NCBI RefSeq assembly: GCF_014633365.1
Contig: NC_068341.1
Span: 9,114,001-9,178,000, forward strand
Source: Diospyros lotus
Lineage: Eukaryota > Streptophyta > Magnoliopsida > Ericales > Ebenaceae
Direction of reading: 5' to 3'
DNA: 64,000 nt
The notes beneath the pieces were generated by a model, which worked only from the letters and a program-made list of their open reading frames with translations, did not search any database and was not told the origin of the DNA. A program made the translations under genes and the position numbers. Each line of letters opens with the position of its first letter. The stretch's first letter is position 1. Shown here piece by piece: positions 24,301 to 35,700 of this stretch.

Positions 24301-27279
24301 AGGTTGGAAGAGAGACAGAGGAAAGAAGAAAAAAAAGGGGCATCTCACCAGTCACATGATCAATGGATGTGGAGTCAATTACCAAAGGTTCAGCAGAATG
24401 CATTTGAGCATGTAGCCAAATATCTGAATGGGCCAAATACAACAATGCTAAGTATTTATTTGGAAGGGGAGGTACTAAAATAGATCACTAAGGAATGTCT
24501 TCAACATAGGCCTGAAGAGTAGGGAAAGGGTGGTCCTTACCAAGATGTGAACTCAATCTAGATCATACTCTGCTTACAATCCTCCCAACAATTCATAGAT
24601 ACACCCTGATGCAGAACTAAGGGGAAAAATAAGATGAGGGAAAGTAGAAGAAGAAGAAAAAATGGGAGAGAAAAAGAGAAACAAGAAATGCAGAGAACAC
24701 AATGAAGCAGGGGAGAAGAGCGAACTAGCTCAAAGCTATTTCAAAATTTAATTTCTTATCTATTAAAACAACCATAATTTCATAATTCGTCAATAAGACA
24801 TATTTACAAGCTTGATAGAACTACTAAAATAACTGGACTCCTTCAAAAGTAATCCTCCATAATATATAATCTATATCTACAAAGTCTATCATAGAATCTC
24901 TTTAAGAAATCCTAAGAAGAACAAAACACCAGAAGATAAACTTAAGCAAACATAAGCAATACTAATCATATAAGCATAGTCATTATTCTAGTCAAATAAA
25001 ATTAAAGAATCTTAAAATTAAATAATAGTAATCATATAAAACCAGTAATCACCTGTTGGGTTCTTGAAGCATCAATCTCCCCTCATTGAAGAAAACTTGA
25101 ACTTTATTTTGCTGATTTCAGCACTCAATCACCCAACCTTAAAGTGAGTGGTTGGATGGTCTTCTTCCCTACCCAACCAATACACATGTAAGAGGTAGCC
25201 TATAGCTGGTGTTGACACCAGTTCTCAGTGCGGCAAGTGCTTGACCCCATTGACTGAAGACCCTAAAGACTCCTGTAAAACTCTCATAAATCAGGATCAA
25301 GAAGCTATAATGCCTCTCTAGTTATTGAAACAACAACATACCAAGCCATTATCCCACTATGTGGGGTCAGGCTACACGAATTCTAGCTTTTCATTCATTT
25401 CTATCAATTGTCTATACTTAATATCAAACCTAGTGTCTCCTACCAAGTTTTTATTTTGTCTTCCTCTAAATCTTTTACTAAGCACTTATTCCATTCCATC
25501 AACTGTCCTCACAAGAGCCTCTATTAGTCTTCTTCTCACATGACCAACCATCTCGGTCATGCCTCTAGCATCTTATCTTCACTCTCTAGTTATCTAAGTG
25601 CAGTAAAAATCTCGATGATCCATCCAAGGAACAAGGAAATGCTACACCTCTCCATTCTTAGTGAATACAATCTACTTATCTAAAATAGTATCAATGTCAT
25701 TTTTGTGCAGGTATGAAAGGAAACTTTGGAGGAGAAATGGGCGTTGAACAGATGGGCAACAAAAGGATCAGGCCTTTATATGCAACATGGTTCTCAATCT
25801 TAAATGCAAAACCAAAGCTTGATAGTATATCAATGACTTGTGCATTTGATCCAACCCATTTTAAAATTTTATAAGGACCAACACTATGAGCTTACAACTT
25901 GGAATAAATTCCAGAGGAAGTCACTCTTGCTTAAGTCGAATTATAATGCAATCCCCAATAAAAAGTTTTGTGTGCTGCTTTGATAGGCCTAGTAAATGAG
26001 TCTGGCCCAAATTGGGCCAGCCCTTCTTGGTTAAACAAGGCCTACATGGTAGGGCCTTAAGCATGCTATAGAGGGCCCCATAGCCCTCAAATATCAGTCT
26101 GCCAACCCTCCTTTGGTCGATTAATAACATTCTGTCTCCATACTCTCAAGAATCTCTCTCTTGCACATTCTTTCTGTTTTGGGGGCGAAGCCCTAGTTTT
26201 CCTCACTAATCTCCATCAGATCACTATTCTGCCACATTATGGGGGGATTAGGGCAGAGGAGGAATCATTACAGTGTTATTCTGCACAGTCACAGAAAATT
26301 CACAAAGGGCCTCTACTCTATTGTATTGAACCTCCCTCCCTCTCCCCCCCCCCCAAAAACCCCTAGCCCCGAAGTGAGGCTCTGCCTCTTGCCTCTTGTC
26401 TGTAACAGTAAACTTCTAGAGGCAATACACCAAAAACAAAAAAAACACACATAATGAAATGTGCATAGTAATTTACATACAAGCAAGCAAATCGGCACAT
26501 CTATATCCACAAACAGGTGTACTTTACTCTTTAACACATATTTACCCAACAAAGTAGGTCTTAATTGCGGGTACGGATGGTAGAGCAGGGGGTGAAATCA
26601 GAAAGGAAATAGATACCTGCAGTTCAGAAAGCTCCTCTAGATACACGGGAGGACAGAGATCAGGCCTCGTTGACAAGCCCTGTCCAATTTTAACAAAAGT
26701 AGGCCCCAATCTCGTAAGAACCTTCCTGAGCTGGCCAGCCCGAAATCTTGCTTTCAGCTCGAGCTGGTCGTTCAACTGGTCTAGCCACAGGCTCAGAGCA
26801 AACGAACCAAGGCCAACAAATATGTCGAGAGTCCTCCGCAGCACCTGAAGCGAAGCGCCAAGCCGGAGACACAAATTAGGAAAAGAAAGCACACAACAGG
26901 ACGGCTAGGGTTTAGACTTTAGCGAGAAATAAGCGTTAGGCAATCTCTACCTTACCTTGATGGGGCGAGCGCCGTACTTGTTGGCGAGAAGCTCGGGACT
27001 GTATACGGAAGCATTGGCGGAGCGAGCCATGGCTCTAGCCTCGGCTTGCATATCGTCGGTTCGATCTCTGAAAGAAAAGGAATAGTCCCCTGCAACCACC
27101 GGCACAACATTGTCGCCGGCGGTGGTCGCCGGCACGGATTGGGGCTTCGCCTCCACGAGCGCTGCTCGCGGCGCCAGCCTCACTCTCGTCCAGCGCTTCG
27201 GCCTTCGGATCGTGATGGCTCCCGGACAGGACGGCAGGGAGTGGGCGCCGGCGGCTGAAGATACGACCAGAGAATTCAT
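18315..27279 (-). CDS. ABC1K3: Plastid atypical kinase ABC1K3 (UbiB/ABC1 family)
   Basis: Seven exons: 27279-26956, 26844-26617, 22019-21684, 21504-20949, 20701-20515, 20432-20066 and 18443-18315, giving 708 residues. The basic, Ser/Ala-rich N-terminus resembles a chloroplast transit peptide. Kinase-like features in order: the ABC1-specific KIGQ motif (K160-Q163), the alanine-rich AAAS loop (220-223) replacing a normal glycine loop, VAVKVQRPG (K242), HADPHPGN (374-381, catalytic Asp376) and LDFG (D394). The sequences SPELLANKYGARPIK and FHADPHPGNLLATPDGKLAF match the ABC1K3 group (recalled Arabidopsis length about 711). Family role: plastoglobule regulation of tocopherol and plastoquinone metabolism together with ABC1K1. 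The intron after exon 5 has a GC donor. Intron 2 is 4.6 kb. The reading frame is intact. Confidence 0.93.
22020..26616. other. 4.6-kb intron 2 of ABC1K3, repeat-rich
   Basis: No coding exon is recognisable here. Two diverged direct copies are visible at about 23520-23770 and 24070-24330, sharing tcctggaaaa/tcctagaaaa, a cttgacag block and an attaggaaca/gttaggaaca block. A tgtaacgccctagccc string at about 22931 resembles the start of some plant LTRs, but I cannot pair it with an end. A C-run at 26342-26354 is close to the exon 2 side. Confidence 0.4.
25320..25600 (-). mobile_element. 3' end of an RTE/TS-type retroposon, reverse orientation
   Basis: The plus strand begins acaacaacataccaagcc followed by a cccactatgtggggtc block, the reverse complement of the common plant retroposon tail with a 'ggggttgaggcttgttgttg' shape. 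The following sequence contains several short conserved stretches but no intact frame. It sits in ABC1K3 intron 2. Confidence 0.45.
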
Positions 27280-28511
27280 GGCTGTGGGCTTGTCGAAGCG
27301 TAAACCGGTGGCGAGAGGTACAAAGGGAGACGACTGTAGTCACTTGTTTCTTTCTTTCTTTCTTAATCCTTTTGTCTGGCTCACAGTACGTAACGTGTTG
27401 GGATCTGGTACCCTCTCTATCTTGCCTGCTCAATTTTGTTTCACCACGCTTCAGTTTTCGCACTGTGCGTGCGCGCAGACGACAAACGAAGCGTGTGAAA
27501 AAACAAGGGTTATATGTGCCATCCCACCGATAAAACAAAGCAAGTTCGATCTATGTATGTATCTCTACTTTACTTTGGGCCTTCTTAGCAAGTAACCCCC
27601 CCCCCAACAAGAGTCTTACTCTCTTCCTCTTTCCCTCCTCCCTTAAACCTTATCCTCACTCCTAGTCCAAATTTGAGGGTTTTTCTGGTTGGAACACTTA
27701 AAAAGACTTCAATTATGATAGGTATCTCACATCATAAAGAGAATAATCACGTTTTCCCTTTTCTTGTATCTTGTCCTCATCCCTATTCTTGATGGGTATT
27801 TTGTTTACCCACATTCCCGTACTTGTTAAATAATGGGTAATTTATGTTCAATAAATTTAATATTAAAAATAGCTAAAAATTCATAATTTAAATAATTTTC
27901 TAATAGTCTTCTAAATTTCTTTTTAAAGCAAACAGAACTTCAAAATTTATAAAACAAAGAAACACTTTTGATATCTGTAACATGAATAAAAAATGAACAT
28001 GAACACATATGAGTTTAATTTGCAAGGAGACCCTTGAAGTCGCATTGTTTCACCAAATGATTTAGATGAAGGACTACAATAATGAGCTATATTTGTTAGT
28101 TGTAAGTTGGGAGTCATTTATTTATTCATTGAGAAATCTTAGATATATTGGGAGCATTAATTATTTTAAAGTTATTTAAGTTCAAAATAGTTTGTTTTTT
28201 TCCATATAAAACATATTGGAATAGAGTTGAAGTCGCTATTGTATGCACTAAATGTTGGTTTGTTCTTTTCTCTCAGAAAAGTCTAATAAATTTAGAGAAA
28301 GGTATCCGTCTAGAAGGTCTGTAAGGTGGGAAATTGAAGCCCAACGCGTTGTTTGAAGGACCACGCTGCTGTTGTCAACTATGAATCATTCAAGGCATAT
28401 ATCAGTTATAACTTCCAACATCATCAACCCCAAACACTCGATCGAATCAATCCCAGATTAGATTAATTTCCCTTATGCGCTCAAGCGTCTGATCTGAGTT
28501 GAGAGCGAGCC
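27280..28511. promoter_or_regulatory. Divergent intergenic region between ABC1K3 and the CYSTM gene
   Basis: The 1.2-kb interval separates two start codons facing away from each other, so it should hold both promoters. ACGT cores occur at 27386-27397 (tacgtaacgtg). The central part is AT-rich. I could not assign TATA boxes or transcription starts. Confidence 0.45.
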
Positions 28512-28979
28512 GTGACCATGAGCCACCTCTACGACGACAATCAGCACCTCGCTCCATCTGCTCCGTATCCTCCACCGCCACCGCCGGCCGCCGCGCCGCT
28601 CTACCACTCATATCCACCACCGCCACCTGTGGCTGCTCCGCAGCTCTACCATCCACACCGTCCTCCTCCTCCTCCTACCCACGGATACCCAGCAGCAGGC
28701 CCCTACGTGGCTCCACCGCCGCCGAGTTACCCCATGAAAGGTGGCAGTAGTGGATATCCCCAACCCCAACAGCCACCCAGCAAAACTAAGCGTCGGCCGT
28801 GTGGACCTTGCGTTTGCTGCAAGCTTTGGTAATTAAGCATTTAATTGAGCCCGGCGTTGCGTTGAGAAATTCGATCTTGAAAGTAGTAATAATACTAATG
28901 AATTAATATTGTTGAATGTTGGTTGTAATGCAGTTGTGCTACCCTCTTTTGCTGCTGCTGCGTGGATATGTGCTTCTGA
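28512..28979 (+). CDS. Small proline-rich CYSTM (cysteine-rich transmembrane module) protein
   Basis: Two exons, 28512-28828 and 28934-28979, with a GT-AG intron and consistent phase, encode 120 residues. The N-terminal two thirds is rich in Pro, Tyr and His with PPPPP runs and YPPPPP/GYP motifs. The C-terminus is a cysteine module: RRPCGPCVCC continues across the splice into KLCCATLFCCCCVDMCF. This layout is that of CYSTM proteins, small tail-anchored membrane proteins linked to stress and pathogen responses. Without splicing, the frame would end early at KLW, losing most of the cysteine module; the intron model restores it. The individual function is unknown. Confidence 0.88.
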
Positions 28980-29725
28980 CTGAAGATTCTCATAGTCTCA
29001 GCTGTTCAATCATTTTTACACGGAAATTATTGTAATATATTTATATATATTACCTTCGTCAATCGTCATAATCTGTTTAATTTGTATGTGAGAATAATTT
29101 TAATTTAATAAGGGCATATATATATATATATATGAAAATAATGTGTTGGCTTGGCGCAGTATCACGTGCTTGGCTGCTTCTTCTTTAAGGTAGGTAGTAT
29201 TTGTAAAGAAATGTATAAAATTCTCTCCTCGTGCAACACGCTTCTTCTTTTAAATATTATTTTATGGACCCACTAAGTAAGTTTAATGATTTTTCCTTTA
29301 AATCTTATTAATTCAACCTCATAAAAGTACACTTTTAGATTTCAATAAAAACACATAATTTTTCCTTTTGTTTTTGAAATTATATTAACTAATATAAAAT
29401 ACATAAAATGGTTAGATGTAATAAATATATATATTATATTTTATAAACACTCTTGTTAATTTATAATAAATATTTTGTAATATTTAAGATTAAAAATAAA
29501 ATTCAATAAATTTAATTATATTTACTATATCTTAAAATTAAATATAAACGGGTGGCACCATCTTTCCACCACCTAATCATAAGTCGTCGCGTGTCAGTGC
29601 GAGCGAGCGAGCGGTCTGTCAATCCCACCCCCAGCCTGCCGTTGCTGACGTTCTCTTCATTTATTACTAACTAAATTATTGGACCAAACGGCCAGTCTCT
29701 GGTCTCTCTCCTCTCTTCCAAGGCA
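28980..29725. other. Intergenic, CYSTM 3' flank to pyruvate kinase promoter
   Basis: AT-rich sequence with a TA microsatellite at 29117-29134. The last 60 bases before the kinase start are CT-rich (ctctggtctctctcctctcttcc), as in many plant 5' leaders. No gene is seen. Confidence 0.5.
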
Positions 29726-32700
29726 ATGCAAGGAGGTCAAGCGGTGGTTGAGGGGCCAGTCCGGCTGGCCTCCGTTCTTTCGCCGTCCAAGCCTGTAAGT
29801 CTCTCTTCTCACATTTGGCTGTTCGTCTTTGCTTTCAGTTACCGCTGCGTATGGTTGCCAACAAATCTGATCAAAAAACAGAGGAAAAAGTACGAGGTCT
29901 GTTATCGGTTTCGAGTTTCGATTTCCTTGGCGAACGATGCAATTTGATTCGATGGACTGTAACGGAAGTGTTCTGATGAAAAATAAGAAGCGAGAAGAAA
30001 GTGGTGGGGATTTTTTTTCGCGGTTTGCTTAATTGAAGGAGAAAGGAAAAGTAATAGATAAAGAAGAAAAAAAGAGAGTGAAGACAAAATCCGTTTTTAT
30101 TTTCGTTTAGTTTTCTTCCCTTTCCAAATGAAGTCGGTTTTGTTAGTGTCGGGTGTTTTAAACGGTAGGAGAAGGATTATGAAAAAATTGGTCACTTGTA
30201 ATAAAATAGAAATAACTCAACTTGATGGGTTTGTTGAAAGAAACCCAATCAAACCAAGAAAAAGGAAAAAATGATTGAGCATTGGAGCAACAGTCGAGTT
30301 GTAGAAAGACAACTAAGCAAACCTCAATCCCACTTTCTTGGTATTCCATCTCAAGTAATAGCATTTTAGTGCTCTTTTTCTTCTCTAACTTAGGTAAATA
30401 GTTATTCAGTAATCTTTTGTTTTAAGGGGCAATTTAATTGGGAATGTAAAAATATGACTCATGTATGCATTTAAGGGTGCCATGTGCTCCATTCCAAAGG
30501 GAAAGTTCGATTGGCCCACCTTTATGTGCTTATGTGGTTTTTATTCAACTCTGCCTTTTTCATGTGTATTTATCCCTTCCCCAATTATCTTACTTTGCAA
30601 AAGAAAAAAAGGATTTAACATCGAAATGGAGTATTGACTTCCTTTTTTATGAAAGTGAAGAAGTCTATAAATTGTGAACATGTTATGCATGAACTAATAA
30701 AAATCAGATGGATCAGTTTTGACTCTTTAAATGTAATTCTGGGTAATGGATTTTTTTGTTTTTTGGTCCAAAACTGTAAAATTTTCAAAGGAAGAGTATA
30801 ATCATGTTAATCACACCTTGGAAGTACATTGAAAGAGTCATACTCCAAAAGTGTGTTGACACTTGATTCCCTGGAGGTACTCATACCACAAGGAGAGCTT
30901 ATAGCATTGGACGTGTCAGGCTTGGAATTGGGACACTTGTTCAGGCTATCAAATGATGCACGCAGTATTGGATTGTCGAAACTAGATTGTGGGCAACCAA
31001 GTCACGTGTTCCATTTTCTAGTTTGTTTAGTAGCCAAATAATTCTATTAGGGCTGTTATGTTTCTGTTTCTAACTTCAGTTTGTTTTTGTTTCTACTAGG
31101 GCTGTTAGAGCTACCACTCTGCATCCAACTTGCATTTCTTTCTTTAAATCTTTCAGCAGTCCTGCTTGAACTCAAAATATCTTAAGCTTTCCACTGAACT
31201 TTTTTTGTTAATGGTTTCCTTGCAAATCCACAGAATTTTTTACCATCATTGACCAAAATAGTTGGTACTCTCGGAGAAAATTCTCGTCCGGTTGAGGTAA
31301 TTCAGGCATGTCTAGAGGCAGGAATGTCAGGTTATTTCATCATTCATAACTTACTATTATTTGTCCACTGAAGAGAGAATTATGATCTGCTTCATTCAGT
31401 TATTATTTTTCCTGTTTGCAGTTGCACGGTTTGATTTTTCTTGGTTAGATGACAACTACCACCAGGAAACCCTGGAAAATTTGAGGATAGCAGTGAAAAA
31501 TGTGAAGCGACTATGTGCTGTAAGTATTAAGTTGTGGCATTTTACACTTGAGCAGAAACAACTGCCATTGTAAGGGCGGTGTGAAATTATACTGCTTGTT
31601 TTTCTTGTGCATACTTCTTTACGATGAATGGAAGTTTATATGCTGGTAGAATTGTAATATTTTCCATTAATAGTGACATATGGTATGTTATTGTTCTCAT
31701 GATTAAAATTCATTTATTTGGTAGCCTTCACGTAGGAAATCAATGCAAAAATACTCAATACTTTCTGTGCATGGCATGTTTTTCATTAATTCCACTTGCT
31801 TTTGAATGAAATTATATCCCATTCCAAGTCATAGCATCCCCCTTTTCCTTCTAGAAGTAAATGATAGCATAACTGGATTTGGAACAAGTATTTACATTTT
31901 TTTTTGGGTCAATTTTCTTGTGTTTATTGGCTTATAATAAGTTTTTCAATTATGTCATTTACTTGGTCATTTCAGACATTCTACAACCTGTTATTTCTAG
32001 CTTAAAAGCCCATTTATTAAACTGCTTTGATTGTCTTTGTTATTTGATCATTTTAAGTGATCATCTTTTGTTACAAATAAAACAGAGATAGCAAACCCCC
32101 TTTCAAGCCAAAAATCACACACTACTGAATAAACATAGATGGCCGAGAGTATAAACCAAATAACTCAAACACAGCAGATATCAAAGACAAAAACGTAACA
32201 AGAGGCACGAGGTTTATAGTGGTTCACCTCAAATAGAGGCTACGTCCACTCGAGCTCCGGCGAGAAGAGCTCACTGCACTATATGAATAAATCCGATTAC
32301 ACCCATATAAACAAGATCAAAAACTAGACAACCCTGTTTACCTAAAACGCTCAAAAACCACTTAATACAAATTAAGAGCTTACCTTAAACAAACCAGAGA
32401 ACACAAAAGAATGAAGGAAGACGAAGACTGTACAATGCATTTACAGCGAGAGAGAGAATAAAACCGTAACAAAATGAGCTACTCTCGGCCACCCCCTCTC
32501 TTTTCTTCGTCTCCCGATCCCCTCACCAATCTCGAGGCCGCGCGATAAATAAGGCAACTGGACAGTTGCGATGGCAAAGAATAAAGGCAACAACAATGGC
32601 TCGGATGTCATCGTCCAACATGACCTGCAGCAGGCTAAGAGACAAAATTAAAGGGCTTGGGCTTTGACCAAAGGTGGCTGCCAAAGTGGCCCTCCAGTGG

Positions 32701-35700
32701 GCGCCCAAAGGGCAGCCCACGGTTGCCAAGTGACCCCCCCAGCCTTTTTGGCATCATTTGATGCTTCATTAAAACAACATCTTTTGTTGTAGTTTTCCTT
32801 TCTAATGAACAAGCCTTTGCTATTTGATCATTTTAAATGATCACCTTTGGGTGTAATTTTCCTGTTCAATGAACTCATAGATTCTGTTGTTTGTCTAGAG
32901 CATATGGCATTACCATAGCCAACACAAGCACCTTGTGGTTCTAGAGCCTCATAATGTTTGACATAGGACTAAGCGCTTAAATTTTGCATGAATACCATTT
33001 TTCTAATACTTGAAACTTACTCCATTGGCTGGATCTTTGAAAATCTCTATGTTTATTTCATGATTAAGTTCTTTCGGTGGTTTAAACTTCCATCCAACAA
33101 TAATTGTTATTTATATTGGTTTGATTTTGATTCGTTTGAAGTTATCAAATCTTTTAACTTTGTAGACATCAAGAAATATCTTTGCCTCATTGAAAAGTAG
33201 ATACTGTGTCTACTTGATGGGTTCCATGTTTACGTACCTACTAAGGTTGGAGGACAGTTCAGCTTCAGAGCTCAAATCTTTATAGTACTGCTTTATACTT
33301 AAACTTTCACTTGGAGTTGATTAGCTCTTTGCATTTACTTTTGTCTCCACAAGTTAGTAAGAACTACTGGGACCCAATGAACTACCGAAATTGGTGACTG
33401 CAGAACATGATTACCTGCGTTTTCTATGCTTGCTGGCATCTGGAAACTTGACTGAAGCTCCTCTTGGGATATAATGCTTTAAATTACATATGAGCAAGAC
33501 TGGATTGGGCTATAAAATGTGATGTTAACTACTGGTCAATTTTAGTTGAGAGTGCCCCAGGATGGACTGAATATCCGCCTGACATATTTCTACTTTTGCT
33601 CTTCTGATTGCCATGGAAGTTCAAACTTGCATTCTTTATGCAGTATCAATGAATTTTTCTGTTCTATAAGTTCAGTTGTGTATGGTATATTGTATAAGTT
33701 CAGTTGTGTGTGGTATATGAATTTTTCTTTTGTTTTGGTATGGTTATCCTTTATCCAGGTTTTGCTGGATACTATGGGCCCAGCACTCCAGGTTTGCAAT
33801 AAGACTGGGAAAAAAATTGAGTTGAAGGCTGGCAGTCATGTGACTATTACTCCAAATATTGATAGAGAACCATCAGCAGAGGTCTTACCTGTAAATTACA
33901 ATGGTCTTGCAAAGGTATCTTTTAAGTTTCATGCTCTCTGTTTGAGCTTATTTTTTCTTTTTCCTTGGTCATAAGGATGAGGGGTTCTAGAGCGTAGTGG
34001 GCTCCATTGGATGGTCATATCTTACCTTTTTCCCCATGCAGTATAAAGGACTTAATTTTTGCATGAGCACAAGTCAGAAGCTATTTGTAATTGGTTTAAA
34101 TTTTTTCTCTCTTAATTGTATGTGGAGACACTTTAATGGTTGGTTAAAACTTCTATTCAGTGATGTAAAAGAGTTGTGGTTCCTAAAACTAGGGATGAGA
34201 GTTTTTTTTTGAATGGGAGAATTATCTGAAGTTTGGAAGTTGGACTTGCTTAAGGGGAAAAAGAAAATGATAAATACACATGGCTCTCCTGAAGTATGCC
34301 AAAAATTACATACAGCACCATTGATTTTCACAAATTATACTGACCTCTCATATTTTTCGTTTTGTGAACAAAATACCACAATTGTTGGTGTTGTGCCCCT
34401 TCTTATGGGTGATACGATTGGCTCTGAACACCAAGCTTATGGAGCTTAAATACCAAAAATTTTCAAAGTTATTTCTATGACTGCCCTAATGTGTTCACTG
34501 ACTACCCTCCTGATCCAAGTCCAACTGTAGGCACCTTGCTGATCACCTGAAATAGTTAGATGGAGTGGTAAGATCACAACTCAGTGATGGTATTCTGCAT
34601 GTAATAGATTATATTCTGCTTCTTAGGTTCTCTAATGTCTGTGCCCTACAACCTTTTTTCTGGTTCTTAGGTTCTCTTCTTTCAATTTATGTTTGGCCTC
34701 TGGAATTTATCCGTACTTGAATGTTTTCTGTAAATGAAATGCAAAAAGTTGACAATGTCTGTATTCCTTGGATTTTTCTGCCACTTAATTTGTAATTTAT
34801 TCTCCATCCGGTTACCAGGCTGTACAGAAGGGGGCCACCATTTTTGTGGGGCAGTATCTCTTCACAGGAATTGAAGCTACCTCTGTGTGGCTGGAGGTAA
34901 AAACTGCAAATGCTCTTTCTCTTGTTTTACTTACTCAAAATCCGGATTTGAAGGTCACTTTGATCTGCTAGTACTTCTGCCTATCATGCAGGTTTTGGAG
35001 ACTAGGGGTCCAGATATCATATGTCTAGTGAAGAACAGTGCAATACTTGCAGGCTTTCTTTTTACCATGCATGTTTCCCAAGTTCACATTGAGTTGCCTA
35101 CTTTAACTGACATTGATAAACAGGTAAAACTAATTTTGTTGGCATCTTCTTATCTGATTATAGGTCCTGCCCATGTGATGATCAGTAGAGAATTCTGAAC
35201 TACAGAACCTGTACTTGTATCAGCAATTGTACGAGGAAGCATAACTTTTTAGTAATAGTATTCTAGATAAGCAAAGAGGGTGACCTTTGATAGCTATGGT
35301 AAGGTTGTTCCTTTGTGATTGGAACATGGTGGGTTTGAGTTGTGAAAACAACCTCTTTGCAAAAATAGGAAGGTAAAGATTCGAGATACCCTCGACAAAG
35401 AATTCAAGTATGATGAGTATAGTGGAGGAATGTTGTGTTATATTCTCTATCATTGTAAAACAAGAATCAAAAATAAAATTTTATGGAATAGCCATAAGAC
35501 CAAAGGATGGCCCTAGAGCAATAGTAAAAGGTTACTTTGTCACCACTTGGAGGTTACGAGTTTAACTCATGGAGCAATCTTTCTGTTTGGTAGTTAAGCC
35601 AAAGTACATTTGGCCCTCCCCGGACCCTCAAATGGCCCTTGTAAGGTATATATTGCCCTTGGCTACAAGACCAATTGTTCGTTTGGAGATTATACACTGA

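Noticed and set aside
27035..27595. Open frames of 161-167 residues on both strands over the ABC1K3 start
   Set aside because: They overlap exon 1 of ABC1K3 in other frames and have no family features. GC-rich coding sequence commonly opens alternative frames.
28512..28832. CYSTM protein as a single-exon 106-residue product ending in KLW
   Set aside because: The end coincides with a GT donor, and splicing to 28934 restores the expected cysteine module, so the two-exon model is preferred.
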